From Candidatus Rokuibacteriota bacterium (GTDB taxonomy: Bacteria; Methylomirabilota; Methylomirabilia; Rokubacteriales; CSP1-6), in assembly GCA_003220495.1 (NCBI GenBank), contig QHSP01000020.1, positions 52,050 to 116,049 on the forward strand: 64,000 nucleotides of DNA, in the 5' to 3' direction. The position numbers were made by a program, and so were the translations under genes. Positions 11,939-20,879 of the stretch are shown one piece after another; the first letter of the stretch is position 1; each line of letters opens with the position of its first letter. The notes below the pieces were generated by a model, which made no database searches, was not told the DNA's origin, and was given only the letters and a program-made list of their open reading frames with translations.

Positions 11939-13026
11939 TGAGCACGCCCGCCGGGTTCACGCTCGGTGAGCTCGCCGCCACCCTCGGCGCGACCCTCGAG
12001 GGCGACCCCGGCCGGCGCGTGACCGGTGTGGCATCGCTCGACGCCGCTGGGCCGGAGCAGATCTCTTTTCTGATCGACACGAGGTATCGCCCGGCCGCCG
12101 AGACGTCCCGCGCCGGCGCCTTGCTCGTGGCGGAGAGCGTGTCGGGCCTGCCGGGGCCGCTCCTGCGCTCCCGCGCCCCCCAGCAGGCTCTGATCGCGCT
12201 GCTCACCCTGTTTCACCCGGCGGCGGCACCGCCGCCGGGGATCGATGCATCGGCGATCGTGGCGCGTGACGCGCGTGTCGATCCCAGCGCCTCGGTCGGC
12301 GCCCTGGCGGTGCTCGGCGCGGGCGCGGTCATCGGGCCCCGAGTCCGTATCCATCCGCTCGTCTACGTGGGGGCTGGTGTCGAGGTCGGTGAGGGATCGG
12401 TCCTCCATCCACGGGTCGTTCTGTGCGAGGGAGTCCGGCTCGGGTGCCGCGTGGTCGTCCAGCCCGGCGCCGTCATCGGTGGCGACGGGTTCGGCTACGT
12501 CTCCGACGGCGGCGGGCATCGCAAGATCCCTCAGGTCGGCCTCGTCGTGATCGAGGACGACGTGGACATCGGTGCCAACACGACGATCGACCGCGCCATG
12601 CTCGGCCGGACGATCATCCGCCGCGGGACCAAGATCGACAACCTCGTCCAGGTCGGCCACAACGTCGAGATCGGCGAGCACTCGATCATCGTGGCGCAGG
12701 TCGGTATCTCCGGCTCGTGCCGGCTCGGCCGCGGCGTCGTCGCCGCCGGGCAGGTCGGCTTCGCCGACCATCTGACGATCGGCGACGGCGCCGTGCTCGG
12801 CGCCCAGGCCGGCGTCGCCGAGGACGTGCCCGCGGGCGAGCGGCGGCTGGGCTCGCCGGCCGTGCCGATGCTCCAGGCCAAGCGGCTCTTCGCCTCCCAG
12901 AAGCACCTGCCCGACATGTCCCGTCGTCTTCGCGCCGCCGAGCGCCGTCTCGAGCAGCTGGAGACGCGTCTCGGGATCGCGCCGTCGCAGAGCAGCGCGT
13001 CGGGAACGGCTGATGACCGCGCCTGA
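11938..13026 (+). CDS. lpxD: UDP-3-O-acylglucosamine N-acyltransferase
   Basis: LpxD adds the second acyl chain (N-linked) in lipid A synthesis. The N-terminal uridine-binding domain (about residues 1-105, [18 protein letters not shown]) is followed by a left-handed beta-helix of hexapeptide repeats (about 110-320). The catalytic His lies in [15 protein letters not shown], and [17 protein letters not shown] is the family block. A C-terminal helix ([16 protein letters not shown]) ends the protein. Length 362 fits. fabZ, which usually sits between lpxD and lpxA, is absent; lpxA overlaps by 14 nt. Confidence 0.95.
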   Translation: MSTPAGFTLGELAATLGATLEGDPGRRVTGVASLDAAGPEQISFLIDTRYRPAAETSRAGALLVAESVSGLPGPLLRSRAPQQALIALLTLFHPAAAPPPGIDASAIVARDARVDPSASVGALAVLGAGAVIGPRVRIHPLVYVGAGVEVGEGSVLHPRVVLCEGVRLGCRVVVQPGAVIGGDGFGYVSDGGGHRKIPQVGLVVIEDDVDIGANTTIDRAMLGRTIIRRGTKIDNLVQVGHNVEIGEHSIIVAQVGISGSCRLGRGVVAAGQVGFADHLTIGDGAVLGAQAGVAEDVPAGERRLGSPAVPMLQAKRLFASQKHLPDMSRRLRAAERRLEQLETRLGIAPSQSSASGTADDRA

Positions 13027-13858
13027 CGGCATCCACCCGACCGCCGTCGTCGACCCGAAGGCGAGCCTCGCTCCGGGCGTCAAGGTCGGCGCGTTCTCGA
13101 TCATCGGCCCCGAGGTGGCGCTCGGCGCCGACGTGGAGATCGGTCATCACTGCGTGCTGGAGGGCCGCGTCGATATTGGCGCGCGCGCCAGGATCGGCCA
13201 CGGGACGATTCTGGGCGGCCAACCCCAGGACCTCAAGTTCAAGGACGGCACGCCGTCGGGCGTCAGGATCGGCGCCGACACGGCCATCCGCGAGTACGTG
13301 ACAGTCCACCGCGCGACCCGCGCCGAAGAATGGACCGAGATCGGCGCGGGCTGCCTCATCATGGTGATGAGCCACGTGGCTCACGATTGTCGGCTCGGCG
13401 ACGGAGTCATCGTGGTCAACTACGCGGGTATCACCGGGCATTGCACGATCGGCGACCACGCCACCATCGGCGGCCTCGTCGGCGTGGTGCCATTCACCCG
13501 CGTCGGCGCCTATGCCTATATCGGTGGCTGCTCGAAGGTCGTCGCGGATGTCCCGCCGTTCGTGCTCGCCGACGGCAACCCGGCCGGCGCGCACGCCATC
13601 AACGTCGTCGGGCTCCGACGCGCCGGCATGAAACCCGCGGATCGCCGCCTCCTCCAGGAGGCGTATCGGCTGCTCTACCGGAGCGGGCTCGCCACGCCGC
13701 GGGCGGTCGAGCGGATCCGTCAGGAGCTACCGGCCGCGGGCCCCGTCGTTCAACTGCTCGAGTTCATCGCGGGATCGCGGCGTGGGATCTGCGGCCCGGC
13801 GCAGCCGGGAACCTCGGCGGCCGACGCGGTCCCGAGCCCAGAAAGCGAGCCGGTCTGA
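13013..13858 (+). CDS. lpxA: Acyl-ACP--UDP-N-acetylglucosamine O-acyltransferase (LpxA), variant active site
   Basis: LpxA performs the first acylation of lipid A. Hexapeptide-repeat helix over residues 5-190, then the helical domain with [28 protein letters not shown]. The catalytic base (His125 in E. coli) is conserved in SHVAHDC (His124 here), as are the equivalents of His122 and His144 (ITGHC), and of Asp74/Lys76 (PQDLKF). Unusually, the highly conserved VHQF block reads VVPF, so His160-Gln161 become Val-Pro, and the His191 equivalent in GNH is Pro (GNP). The family is clear, but substrate or chain preference may differ, especially beside the GnnA-like gene that follows. Length 281 includes a short polar C-terminal tail. 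Confidence 0.93.
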   Translation: MTAPDGIHPTAVVDPKASLAPGVKVGAFSIIGPEVALGADVEIGHHCVLEGRVDIGARARIGHGTILGGQPQDLKFKDGTPSGVRIGADTAIREYVTVHRATRAEEWTEIGAGCLIMVMSHVAHDCRLGDGVIVVNYAGITGHCTIGDHATIGGLVGVVPFTRVGAYAYIGGCSKVVADVPPFVLADGNPAGAHAINVVGLRRAGMKPADRRLLQEAYRLLYRSGLATPRAVERIRQELPAAGPVVQLLEFIAGSRRGICGPAQPGTSAADAVPSPESEPV

Positions 13859-14895
13859 TGGCGGTGCGCGCCGGGGACGAGCGCAGGCTGCGGGCCGGCG
13901 TCGTGGGCGCGGGCCACATGGGGCAGTACCACGTGCTCGCGTACGCCGAGTTGTGGGACATCGACCTGGTGGGCGTCGTCGACGTCGATCGCGAGCGCGC
14001 CAAGCAGGTCGCCGCCTACTACGACACGCAGGTGCTCTCCGACCATCACGAGCTGATCGGGAAGGTCGATCTGGCGAGCGTGGCGGTCCCGACCGAGCAG
14101 CACTTCCAGGTGGCTTCCGATCTCCTGGAGGCCGGCGTCGGCGTCCTCGTGGAGAAGCCGATCACGCCAACGCTCGAGGAGGCGCGCGAGCTCTTCGCGA
14201 TCGCCCGCCGGACCGGCGCGGTGCTGCACGTCGGTCACGTCGAGCGGTTCAACGGCGCGGTGCAGGAGCTGAAGAAGATCGTGGAGCGTCCGATCCTCAT
14301 CGAATCGCGGCGTCTCGGGCCCTTCGCCCCGCGCGTGCAGAAGGACAGCGTGGTGATGGACCTGATGATCCACGACCTCGACATCGTGCTCGGGCTGGTG
14401 GACTCGCCGCCGCGCCGGCTCACCGCGATGGGGTCGTCGGTCCACTCGGCGGCGCCGGACATCGCCAACGTCCAGATCGGCTTCGAGTCTGGCACGATCG
14501 CGCTCATCACGGCGAGTCGCGCGACCGAGGAGAAGATCCGCGTGCTCTCCATCACGCAGCCGGACGCGTACGTCGTCCTGGACTACTCCGAGCAGGACAT
14601 CCGGATCCACCGGCGTGCCGCGCAGGAATACACGCTCAACCGCGAGTCGATCCGCTACCGGCGCGCCTCCTTCGTCGAGCACGTGCAGGTCCACAAGGAC
14701 AACCCGCTCAAGCTCGAGGTCCTCAACCTGGCCCGGGCGGTCCGGCGGTCGCGCGCCGGCGAGCAGGTCGTCCTGGCCGAGACCGAGGACGTGCGCTCGC
14801 TCGCCATGGCGCTCGAGATCGAGCGAATGATCCGGGAAGGCCGCTGCGAGTCGGCCTACTCGACCGACCCTCCGTGGAGCGCTCACTCGGCTTGA
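13858..14895 (+). CDS. Gfo/Idh/MocA-family oxidoreductase, GnnA-like (UDP-GlcNAc 3-dehydrogenase candidate)
   Basis: An NAD(P)-dependent sugar dehydrogenase fold. The N-terminal Rossmann motif is AGVVGAGHMGQYH (about residues 13-25); VEKPITPT carries the family's EKP Lys; LMIHDLDIVLG carries the usual His-Asp segment. At 345 residues the length is normal. In Acidithiobacillus and Leptospira, GnnA is such an enzyme, encoded in the lpx cluster, and oxidises UDP-GlcNAc so that GnnB can make the 3-amino sugar used for amide-linked lipid A. Position directly after lpxA supports a GnnA role, but no GnnB-like aminotransferase is in the window. ATG 13858 overlaps the lpxA stop (TGATG). Confidence 0.8.
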   Translation: MAVRAGDERRLRAGVVGAGHMGQYHVLAYAELWDIDLVGVVDVDRERAKQVAAYYDTQVLSDHHELIGKVDLASVAVPTEQHFQVASDLLEAGVGVLVEKPITPTLEEARELFAIARRTGAVLHVGHVERFNGAVQELKKIVERPILIESRRLGPFAPRVQKDSVVMDLMIHDLDIVLGLVDSPPRRLTAMGSSVHSAAPDIANVQIGFESGTIALITASRATEEKIRVLSITQPDAYVVLDYSEQDIRIHRRAAQEYTLNRESIRYRRASFVEHVQVHKDNPLKLEVLNLARAVRRSRAGEQVVLAETEDVRSLAMALEIERMIREGRCESAYSTDPPWSAHSA

Positions 14896-15674
14896 TATGC
14901 GGCGCCGGCATGCTGCCGGCGCGCATGGCCGGCGAGGCGCGGCGCCACGGGTGGCGCGTGGTCGCGTTCACCTTCGGCGAGGCGCCCGGCGTGAGCGATC
15001 AGGCCGATCGCACGTTCCCGAGCAAAATCAACGAAGCGGGCGCCGTGCTGGCCGCCCTCCAGGCCGAGCGCATCGGCGCCGTCGCCTTCTCGGGTAAGTT
15101 CTGGAAGACGGACCTGCTCGACGAGCGCCGGCTGGATGCCACACTCGCCGGGATGAAGGCGGAGGCCGGCGCGATGACCGACGCGAATATCGTCCAGGTC
15201 GTGGCGGCGACGCTCGGCCGGATGGGCATCGAGCTCCTCGACCAGCGTCACTTTCTCGGCGATTGGATCGGACGGAGCGGCTGCTGGTCGCGCCGAGCCC
15301 CGACCGAGGCCGAGTGGGCGGACGTGCGCCGTGGCCTCACCGTCGCGCGCCTCGTGGCGGACGCGGGTGTCGGCCAGGCCGTCGTGATCAAGCACGGCGC
15401 GGTGACCGCCGTCGAGGCGACCGAAGGCACGACCGAGACGATTCGCCGCGGCCTCGCGCAGGCGGGTCCGGGCGCCGTCGTGGTGAAGGCGGCGGCGCGC
15501 GAGCACGATTATCGGTTCGACACGCCTGGTGTCGGCCCGGAGACGATCCAGGTGGCCGCGGCCGGAGGCGCCACCGTGCTCGCGGTCGAAGCGGAGCGGG
15601 TTCTCGTGCTGGACCGTGACGAGTGCTTGCGCATCGCGAACGCAGCCGGCATGGCGCTGGTCGGTGTCGAGTGA
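14874..15674 (+). CDS. lpxI: UDP-2,3-diacylglucosamine pyrophosphatase LpxI (DUF1009)
   Basis: LpxI hydrolyses UDP-2,3-diacylglucosamine to lipid X, replacing LpxH in many alphaproteobacteria and other lineages. GTG 14874 starts SLGLICGAGMLPARMA, the family N-terminus. The middle block AFSGKFWKTDLLDE and the C-terminal HDYRFDTPGVGPETI are the two diagnostic DUF1009 segments; the latter carries the conserved acidic residues linked to catalysis. Length 266 fits. It overlaps the oxidoreductase by 22 nt and lpxB by GTGA, so translation is coupled on both sides. Confidence 0.93.
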   Translation: MERSLGLICGAGMLPARMAGEARRHGWRVVAFTFGEAPGVSDQADRTFPSKINEAGAVLAALQAERIGAVAFSGKFWKTDLLDERRLDATLAGMKAEAGAMTDANIVQVVAATLGRMGIELLDQRHFLGDWIGRSGCWSRRAPTEAEWADVRRGLTVARLVADAGVGQAVVIKHGAVTAVEATEGTTETIRRGLAQAGPGAVVVKAAAREHDYRFDTPGVGPETIQVAAAGGATVLAVEAERVLVLDRDECLRIANAAGMALVGVE

Positions 15675-16822
15675 GGTCGTCCGGTCCGCCGGCCGTGATG
15701 CTCGTCGCGGGGGAAGCCTCCGGCGACCTCCACGGCGCCGCGCTGTGCCGCGCGTTGCGCGAGCTGGACCCACGCTGCCGGCTGTTCGGAATGGGGGGGG
15801 CGCGAATGGCCGCGGAAGGCATGGACGTCCTGGTTGACGTGACCGCGAAGGCCGTCACCGGCGGCAGCGAGGCGTTCGGTCAGGTGCCGCGCCTCTACCG
15901 CGCCTACCGCGAGCTCCGCGCGGTCTTCGAGGGCGCCGACCGGCCGGCGGTACTCGTGCTGATCGATTTCCCCGAGTTCAATCTGCGTCTGGCGCGCGCG
16001 GCTCGGCGGGCGCACATCCCGGTCGTCTATTTCATTCCGCCCCAGGTGTGGGCGTGGCGCGGTGGCCGCGTGAAGACGATCCGGCGAGTCGTCTCGCTCG
16101 TGCTCGCGGTGTTTCCGTTCGAGGCGCCGCTGTATCGCCGGGCCGGGGTGCCGGTGGAGTTCGTCGGGCATCCGTTGCTCGATCAGCTGCAGGCGGCGCC
16201 GACGCGCGAGGTGGCGCGCCGCCGGCTGGGGATCGCCGACGGGGCGGCCGTGGTCGGGCTCCTGCCGGGCAGCCGCCATCAGGAGATCGTTCACATGCTG
16301 CCGGCGATGCGGGACGCCGCGGCGGACATTCTGCGGACGGCGCCCGGGACACGATTCGTGCTCGGTCTGGCGCCGACGATCGAGCGAGAGCTGGTCGCTC
16401 GCCATCTCGCCGGCGGTCCGCTCGTGGAGATCGTCGAGAATCAGACGCACGACGTCATCCGCGCCGCCGACCTGGTGCTGGTCACGTCCGGCACGGTCAC
16501 GCTCGAGGCGGCACTGCTCGGCACGCCGATGGTCGTCGGCTACCGTCTATCATTCGTGAGCGAGCTGATGGTCCGCCTGTTGATCCGCGTGCCGTGGGTG
16601 AGCCTCGCCAACCTCACCCTCGGGCGCGCCGTCGTGCCCGAGCTCTATCGGCCGACGACGATCAGCGCGCGCCTCGCGCCGGAGGCGCTGCGTCTCTTGA
16701 CGGACGCCGGCGCCCGCGAGACACAGCGCGCCGCGTTCAGCGAGCTTGCCGGCCAGCTCGGCGAGCCCGGCGTGGGAGCTCGCGCGGCGCGGCTCGTGCT
16801 CGCGCAGGCGGGTGCCGCATGA
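15671..16822 (+). CDS. lpxB: Lipid-A-disaccharide synthase
   Basis: LpxB (GT19) joins lipid X and UDP-diacylglucosamine into the lipid A disaccharide at the inner membrane. Start GTG 15671 overlaps the lpxI stop. The N-terminal VMLVAGEASGDLHGA, the central YFIPPQVWAWRGGRVKTI, the GLLPGSRHQEI turn and LVTSGTVTLEAALLGTPMVVGYR are family hallmarks. 383 residues is standard. A 25-nt gap follows before the acyltransferase gene. Confidence 0.96.
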   Translation: MRSSGPPAVMLVAGEASGDLHGAALCRALRELDPRCRLFGMGGARMAAEGMDVLVDVTAKAVTGGSEAFGQVPRLYRAYRELRAVFEGADRPAVLVLIDFPEFNLRLARAARRAHIPVVYFIPPQVWAWRGGRVKTIRRVVSLVLAVFPFEAPLYRRAGVPVEFVGHPLLDQLQAAPTREVARRRLGIADGAAVVGLLPGSRHQEIVHMLPAMRDAAADILRTAPGTRFVLGLAPTIERELVARHLAGGPLVEIVENQTHDVIRAADLVLVTSGTVTLEAALLGTPMVVGYRLSFVSELMVRLLIRVPWVSLANLTLGRAVVPELYRPTTISARLAPEALRLLTDAGARETQRAAFSELAGQLGEPGVGARAARLVLAQAGAA

Positions 16823-16847
16823 TCGCGTCGGTCGGCCGGAGCGCCTG

Positions 16848-17504
16848 ATGGACCCGCTGCAGGCACTCGCGCCACGGCTGGCCGCGGGGCTCGTTCGCCT
16901 GCTCGGCCCGACGCTTCGGCTTCGCGCCGAGGGCATCGAGACCTTGACGTCGAGCTGGACGGCCGCGCGCCCGCTGATCTACTGCGTCTGGCACGGACGA
17001 ATCCTCATGGTGCCCTGGCTCAACGCCCGCCTGCGGGAGAGCCACGGCGCGCGAACCGTCAGCGTGCTCGCGAGCCGCTCGCGCGACGGTGGTCTCATCG
17101 CAGGCTACGCGCGCCGCTTCGGCCTCGACGTGGTCCGCGGCTCGTCGTCGCGCGGCGGGGCGGGGGCGCTGCGAGCACTCGTCACGGCGGTCCGGGCGGG
17201 ACGGGACGTCGCCCTGGCGCCCGACGGGCCCCGCGGGCCGCGCGGGCAGCTCGGATCGGGCATCGTCACGCTGGCCGCGCTCACCGGGGCGCCGGTGGTG
17301 CCCCTGGGGTTCGCCGCGCGCCCGGCGTGGCGTCTGGCGACCTGGGACGGATTCCAGATCCCGTCGCCGTTCGCGCGCGCGGCGCTGGTCTTCGGGACGA
17401 TGACGTCGATCGCCCGCGACGCGGACCGCGAGCGCGCCCGCAAGGAGCTCGAGCGGAGCCTCGACGAGGCCACGGCCGCCGCCGACCGGCTGGTGAGCGC
17501 CTGA
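16848..17504 (+). CDS. Lysophospholipid acyltransferase-like protein (DUF374)
   Basis: A 218-residue protein of the DUF374/LPLAT type. The motif WHGR (CVWHGRILMVPW) replaces the H-x4-D box in this branch, and LAPDGPRGPRGQLGSGIVTLA is the equivalent of the FPEGTR block. Such genes commonly sit between lpxB and waaA, where they are thought to add an acyl chain to lipid A or a precursor; the exact substrate is not established here. The ATG start at 16848 overlaps no gene; its stop overlaps the waaA ATG (TGATG). Confidence 0.82.
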   Translation: MDPLQALAPRLAAGLVRLLGPTLRLRAEGIETLTSSWTAARPLIYCVWHGRILMVPWLNARLRESHGARTVSVLASRSRDGGLIAGYARRFGLDVVRGSSSRGGAGALRALVTAVRAGRDVALAPDGPRGPRGQLGSGIVTLAALTGAPVVPLGFAARPAWRLATWDGFQIPSPFARAALVFGTMTSIARDADRERARKELERSLDEATAAADRLVSA

Positions 17505-18802
17505 TGTACGCTCTCTACAGCGCCGTCGCCCTGATCGGGCTGATCACGCTCTGGATGCCGGTCGCGCTGCTGAGACGACTCACGCGCGGCGTGCCGCTCA
17601 ACGCGCGGGCGCGGCTGGCACGCGAGAAGGCGAGCAACGCGGGACGGACCTCGGGCTGGGTGCACGCGGTGTCGGTGGGCGAAGCGATCGCCGCCGCGCC
17701 CCTCGTCGAGGGGCTGCGCCGCCTGCACCCCGAGCTGCCGCTGGTGATGACGACGGTGACGAGCACCGGCGCCCAGATCGTCAGGGATCGGTTCGCCGGC
17801 CTCGCGACGCATCGGTTCTTCCCGCTCGATTTCCCCTCGGTCACGCGGCGCGCGGTGGCGGCGATCAACCCGGCGTTCCTGATCTGCATGGAGACCGAGC
17901 TCTGGCCGAACACCCTGCGGACCCTGGCGTCACGCGGCGTGCCGGTGATGATCGCCAACGGGCGGATCTCCGATCGATCGTATCGCCGCTACCGTCTGGT
18001 ACGGCGCTTCATGACGTCGGTCCTCGCCGATGTCCGCGTCTTCGCCATGCAGTCCGACGAGGACGCGCGGCGGATCATCGCGCTCGGCGCCCAGCCGGAG
18101 CGCGTCGTCGTCACCGGCAACATCAAGGTTGACGCGGCCGCCGTCGACCCGGCGGGCTCGGTCGATCTCTGGCGCCGCCTGCTCGGCCTCACCCCGGGCC
18201 AGCGCGTGTGGGTCGCCGGGAGCACTCACGCGGGCGAGGAAGGGCCCGTGCTGGACGCCCACCGCGCCGCGCTCGCCGACTGCCCCGAGCTGGTCCTCGT
18301 GATCGCGCCCAGACATCCCGAGCGAACACGCGAGGTGCTCGCGCTCGTGGACCGGCGCGGCTGGCCGTCGGTCCGCCGCAGCGAGCTTCCGGGCGCGGTC
18401 GCAACCGCCGATGGGCCGGTGGCGCCGGTCGTCATCCTCGATACCGTCGGCGAGCTCGCGATGCTCTATTCCGTCGCCGACGTCGTGTTCGTCGGCGGAA
18501 GCCTGGTGCCCATGGGCGGTCACAACGTGCTCGAGGCCGCCCAGCGCCGCAAGCCCGTGCTGATCGGGCCGCACACCGAGAACTTCCGCGACTCGGTCGG
18601 CCTGCTCGAGTCGGCCGGCGCCGCGCTCGTCGTCCGCGACGCGCCCGAGCTATCGCACGAGCTCCGGCGGCTCCTCGCCGATCAGGATCTTCGCCTGAAG
18701 CTGGGCGACGCGGGGTACGAGGCGGTGGCCTCGCGGCACGGCGCGGTGCGCGAGACACTCGATCTGGTCGGGCGCTATCTCTATCCCGGAGCCCGCGCGT
18801 GA
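17504..18802 (+). CDS. waaA: 3-deoxy-D-manno-octulosonic acid (Kdo) transferase
   Basis: WaaA (KdtA, GT30) transfers Kdo from CMP-Kdo to lipid IVA. An N-terminal membrane anchor (LYSAVALIGLITLWMPVALL) precedes the GT-B domains. The catalytic Glu lies in HAVSVGEAIAAAPL; the donor half shows ICMETELWPNTLR, VTGNIKVDAA, GSTHAGEE and FVGGSLVPMGGHNVLEAA. Length 432 is typical. Whether it adds one, two or more Kdo residues cannot be read from the sequence. Confidence 0.95.
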   Translation: MYALYSAVALIGLITLWMPVALLRRLTRGVPLNARARLAREKASNAGRTSGWVHAVSVGEAIAAAPLVEGLRRLHPELPLVMTTVTSTGAQIVRDRFAGLATHRFFPLDFPSVTRRAVAAINPAFLICMETELWPNTLRTLASRGVPVMIANGRISDRSYRRYRLVRRFMTSVLADVRVFAMQSDEDARRIIALGAQPERVVVTGNIKVDAAAVDPAGSVDLWRRLLGLTPGQRVWVAGSTHAGEEGPVLDAHRAALADCPELVLVIAPRHPERTREVLALVDRRGWPSVRRSELPGAVATADGPVAPVVILDTVGELAMLYSVADVVFVGGSLVPMGGHNVLEAAQRRKPVLIGPHTENFRDSVGLLESAGAALVVRDAPELSHELRRLLADQDLRLKLGDAGYEAVASRHGAVRETLDLVGRYLYPGARA

Positions 18803-19881
18803 ATTCGCGGGAGCGCTTCGTCCGCGGGTGGGAAGAGGGCTTCGGCACGGCACCGGCGCGCATGCTCGCGGTCGCCGGTGGCGGCTATCGGGGTTTCCTC
18901 GGCGCTCGCGAATGGCTCTACGGGCGCGGCGTCCTGAAATCGCGCGCGTTGCCGTGCCGCGTCGTCTCTATCGGCAACCTGACCGTCGGCGGCACGGGAA
19001 AGACGCCCGCGGTGGAGGTGGCCGTCCAGTCGCTGGCGGCGCTCGGTCATCGCCCGGCGGTCGTCAGCCGGGGGTATGGGCGCAGCACACGCGGCGTTCA
19101 GATCGTCGCCGACGCCGCCTCGATCCGCCTCGATCCCGAGGAGTCCGGCGACGAGCCCTTTCTGCTCGCGCGTCGGTTGCCGGGCATTCCCGTCGTGGTG
19201 GGGTCCAACCGCCACGACGCCGCGCGCGTGGCGATCGAGCGATTCGGCGTGACCGCGATCGTCCTCGACGACGGGTTCCAGCACCGGACGCTCAAGAAGG
19301 ATCTGGAGATCGTGATGGCGCGCGCGCGCCGACCGTGGGGCAACGGGCACTTGCTTCCGGCCGGCCCGCTGCGCGAGCCGCTCGGCGCGCTCTCGAGAGC
19401 CGACCTCGTCGTCGCCACGGGCGCGCTCGAGCTCGGCGACGCCCGTGAAGTGGTGGACGCCGTCGACGAGCACGCGCCGCGAGTCCCCGTCATCACCGCC
19501 ACTCTGGCTCCGGCCGAATGCTGGGAGGCGGGCCGCATGCGGTCGGTGCGGATCGCCGAGCTCGCCGGCAAGCGTCTGGCGGCGTTCGCGGGGATCGCGG
19601 CGCCCGCGGCCTTCGCGGAGACTCTCCGGGGCATCGGCGGGGTGGTGGAGGAGGTGTCGGCGTTCGCCGACCATCACTGGTATTCGACCGACGACCTCTC
19701 CCGCCTCGATGAGCGCGCCGGAGAGCTCGGGGTCGAGGCGCTGATCACGACCGAGAAGGACTGGGTGCGTCTGCGGCGGCTGCGTCTTCCGCGCCGCCCG
19801 CTCTACGTCCTGAGCGTCCGGCTCGTCGTCCAGACGGGCGAGACCGCATGGCGGCAGGCTTTCCGGCGCGCGTGCCCGTGA
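18799..19881 (+). CDS. lpxK: Tetraacyldisaccharide 4'-kinase
   Basis: LpxK phosphorylates the 4' position of the lipid A disaccharide. Start GTG 18799 overlaps the waaA stop. The P-loop is in SIGNLTVGGTGKTPAVE (about residues 55-71); VVSRGYGR and VLDDGFQHRTLKKDLEIV are diagnostic; GIAAPAAF and ALITTEKDWVRL lie in the C-terminal part. 360 residues is close to the family norm. Confidence 0.96.
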   Translation: MNSRERFVRGWEEGFGTAPARMLAVAGGGYRGFLGAREWLYGRGVLKSRALPCRVVSIGNLTVGGTGKTPAVEVAVQSLAALGHRPAVVSRGYGRSTRGVQIVADAASIRLDPEESGDEPFLLARRLPGIPVVVGSNRHDAARVAIERFGVTAIVLDDGFQHRTLKKDLEIVMARARRPWGNGHLLPAGPLREPLGALSRADLVVATGALELGDAREVVDAVDEHAPRVPVITATLAPAECWEAGRMRSVRIAELAGKRLAAFAGIAAPAAFAETLRGIGGVVEEVSAFADHHWYSTDDLSRLDERAGELGVEALITTEKDWVRLRRLRLPRRPLYVLSVRLVVQTGETAWRQAFRRACP

Positions 19882-20879
19882 AGATCGCCGTACGCCTGCC
19901 GAACTGGCTCGGCGACACGGTGATGGCGGTGCCGGCGATCCGCGCGCTGCGCGAGACGTTTCCCGACGCGCAGGTGCTGCTCGCCGGCCCGTGGGTCGCC
20001 CTCCTCGCGGGCCAGGGGCTCGGCGACGTGCTCGTGGCATATCCCCGAGCGTGGAGCGGAAGGCTCCGCGCGGCGGACATCGTCCGGAGCTTCGCCGGGG
20101 ACACGGTGGTGCTGTTCCCGAGCTCGTTCGAGGCGGCCGCGACCGCGATGTACTGGGGCGCCCGGCGCCGGATCGGCTTCGCCGGCGACGGTCGGCGCTG
20201 GCTCCTCACCGATGCGCCGCCTCTCCCGGAGCCGCGACTTCATCAAGTGGACGAATACCTGCGTCTGGTCGGCGTGCTCGGAGCGGCCGCGTCGGCGCGC
20301 GAGCCGCGCCTGACGCCGCCCGAGCCGTACGGCGACGCGCGCCAGCGGGCGCGTGACCTCCTGCTCCACAGCGGCGCGCCGGAGGGAAAGCCGATGGTCG
20401 GTGTTCACCTCGGCGCGGCCTTCGGCCCGGCCAAGGTCTGGGTCCGCGAGCGGATCGTCGAGTTCTGCCGGCTCGGGCCTTTGCTGGGCGTGATCCCCGT
20501 GCTTCTCGGCGCGCCTTCCGATGAGCCGGCGGCCGCGGCGGTGGTGCAAGAGACTTCGACGGTGAGCCTCGTCGGGCGAGACAGTCCGGATCTCCTCCTC
20601 GCGGTGCTCGCGGAGATGGCCGTGCTGGTCTCGGGTGACACCGGCGTCGCGCACCTGGCTGCCGCGCTCGGCACACCGGTCGTTACGCTGTTCGGGCCGA
20701 CCGATCCGGCGTTGAGCGCGCCGCTCGGTCGAGTGGCCGTCGTGCGCCACGCCGTGCCGTGCGCGCCGTGCTTCTACCGCGCGTGTCCGATCGATCATCC
20801 CTGCATGCGCGGGATCTCGGCTGCCGAGGTGGGCGAGCGCGTCGCGGCGCTCCTGGCGGAAGCCTCGTGCCGTCGCTGA
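19878..20879 (+). CDS. waaF: ADP-heptose:LPS heptosyltransferase (GT9, WaaF-like)
   Basis: A GT9 enzyme adding heptose to the inner core. N-terminal IAVRLPNWLGDTVMAVPAI and the donor-site segment [26 protein letters not shown] are typical of heptosyltransferase II; the Cys cluster PCAPCFYRACPIDHPCM is common in WaaF. The GTG at 19878 overlaps the lpxK stop like its neighbours and is preferred; ATG 19848 would add ten residues. 333 residues. The exact acceptor is inferred. Confidence 0.9.
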   Translation: MKIAVRLPNWLGDTVMAVPAIRALRETFPDAQVLLAGPWVALLAGQGLGDVLVAYPRAWSGRLRAADIVRSFAGDTVVLFPSSFEAAATAMYWGARRRIGFAGDGRRWLLTDAPPLPEPRLHQVDEYLRLVGVLGAAASAREPRLTPPEPYGDARQRARDLLLHSGAPEGKPMVGVHLGAAFGPAKVWVRERIVEFCRLGPLLGVIPVLLGAPSDEPAAAAVVQETSTVSLVGRDSPDLLLAVLAEMAVLVSGDTGVAHLAAALGTPVVTLFGPTDPALSAPLGRVAVVRHAVPCAPCFYRACPIDHPCMRGISAAEVGERVAALLAEASCRR

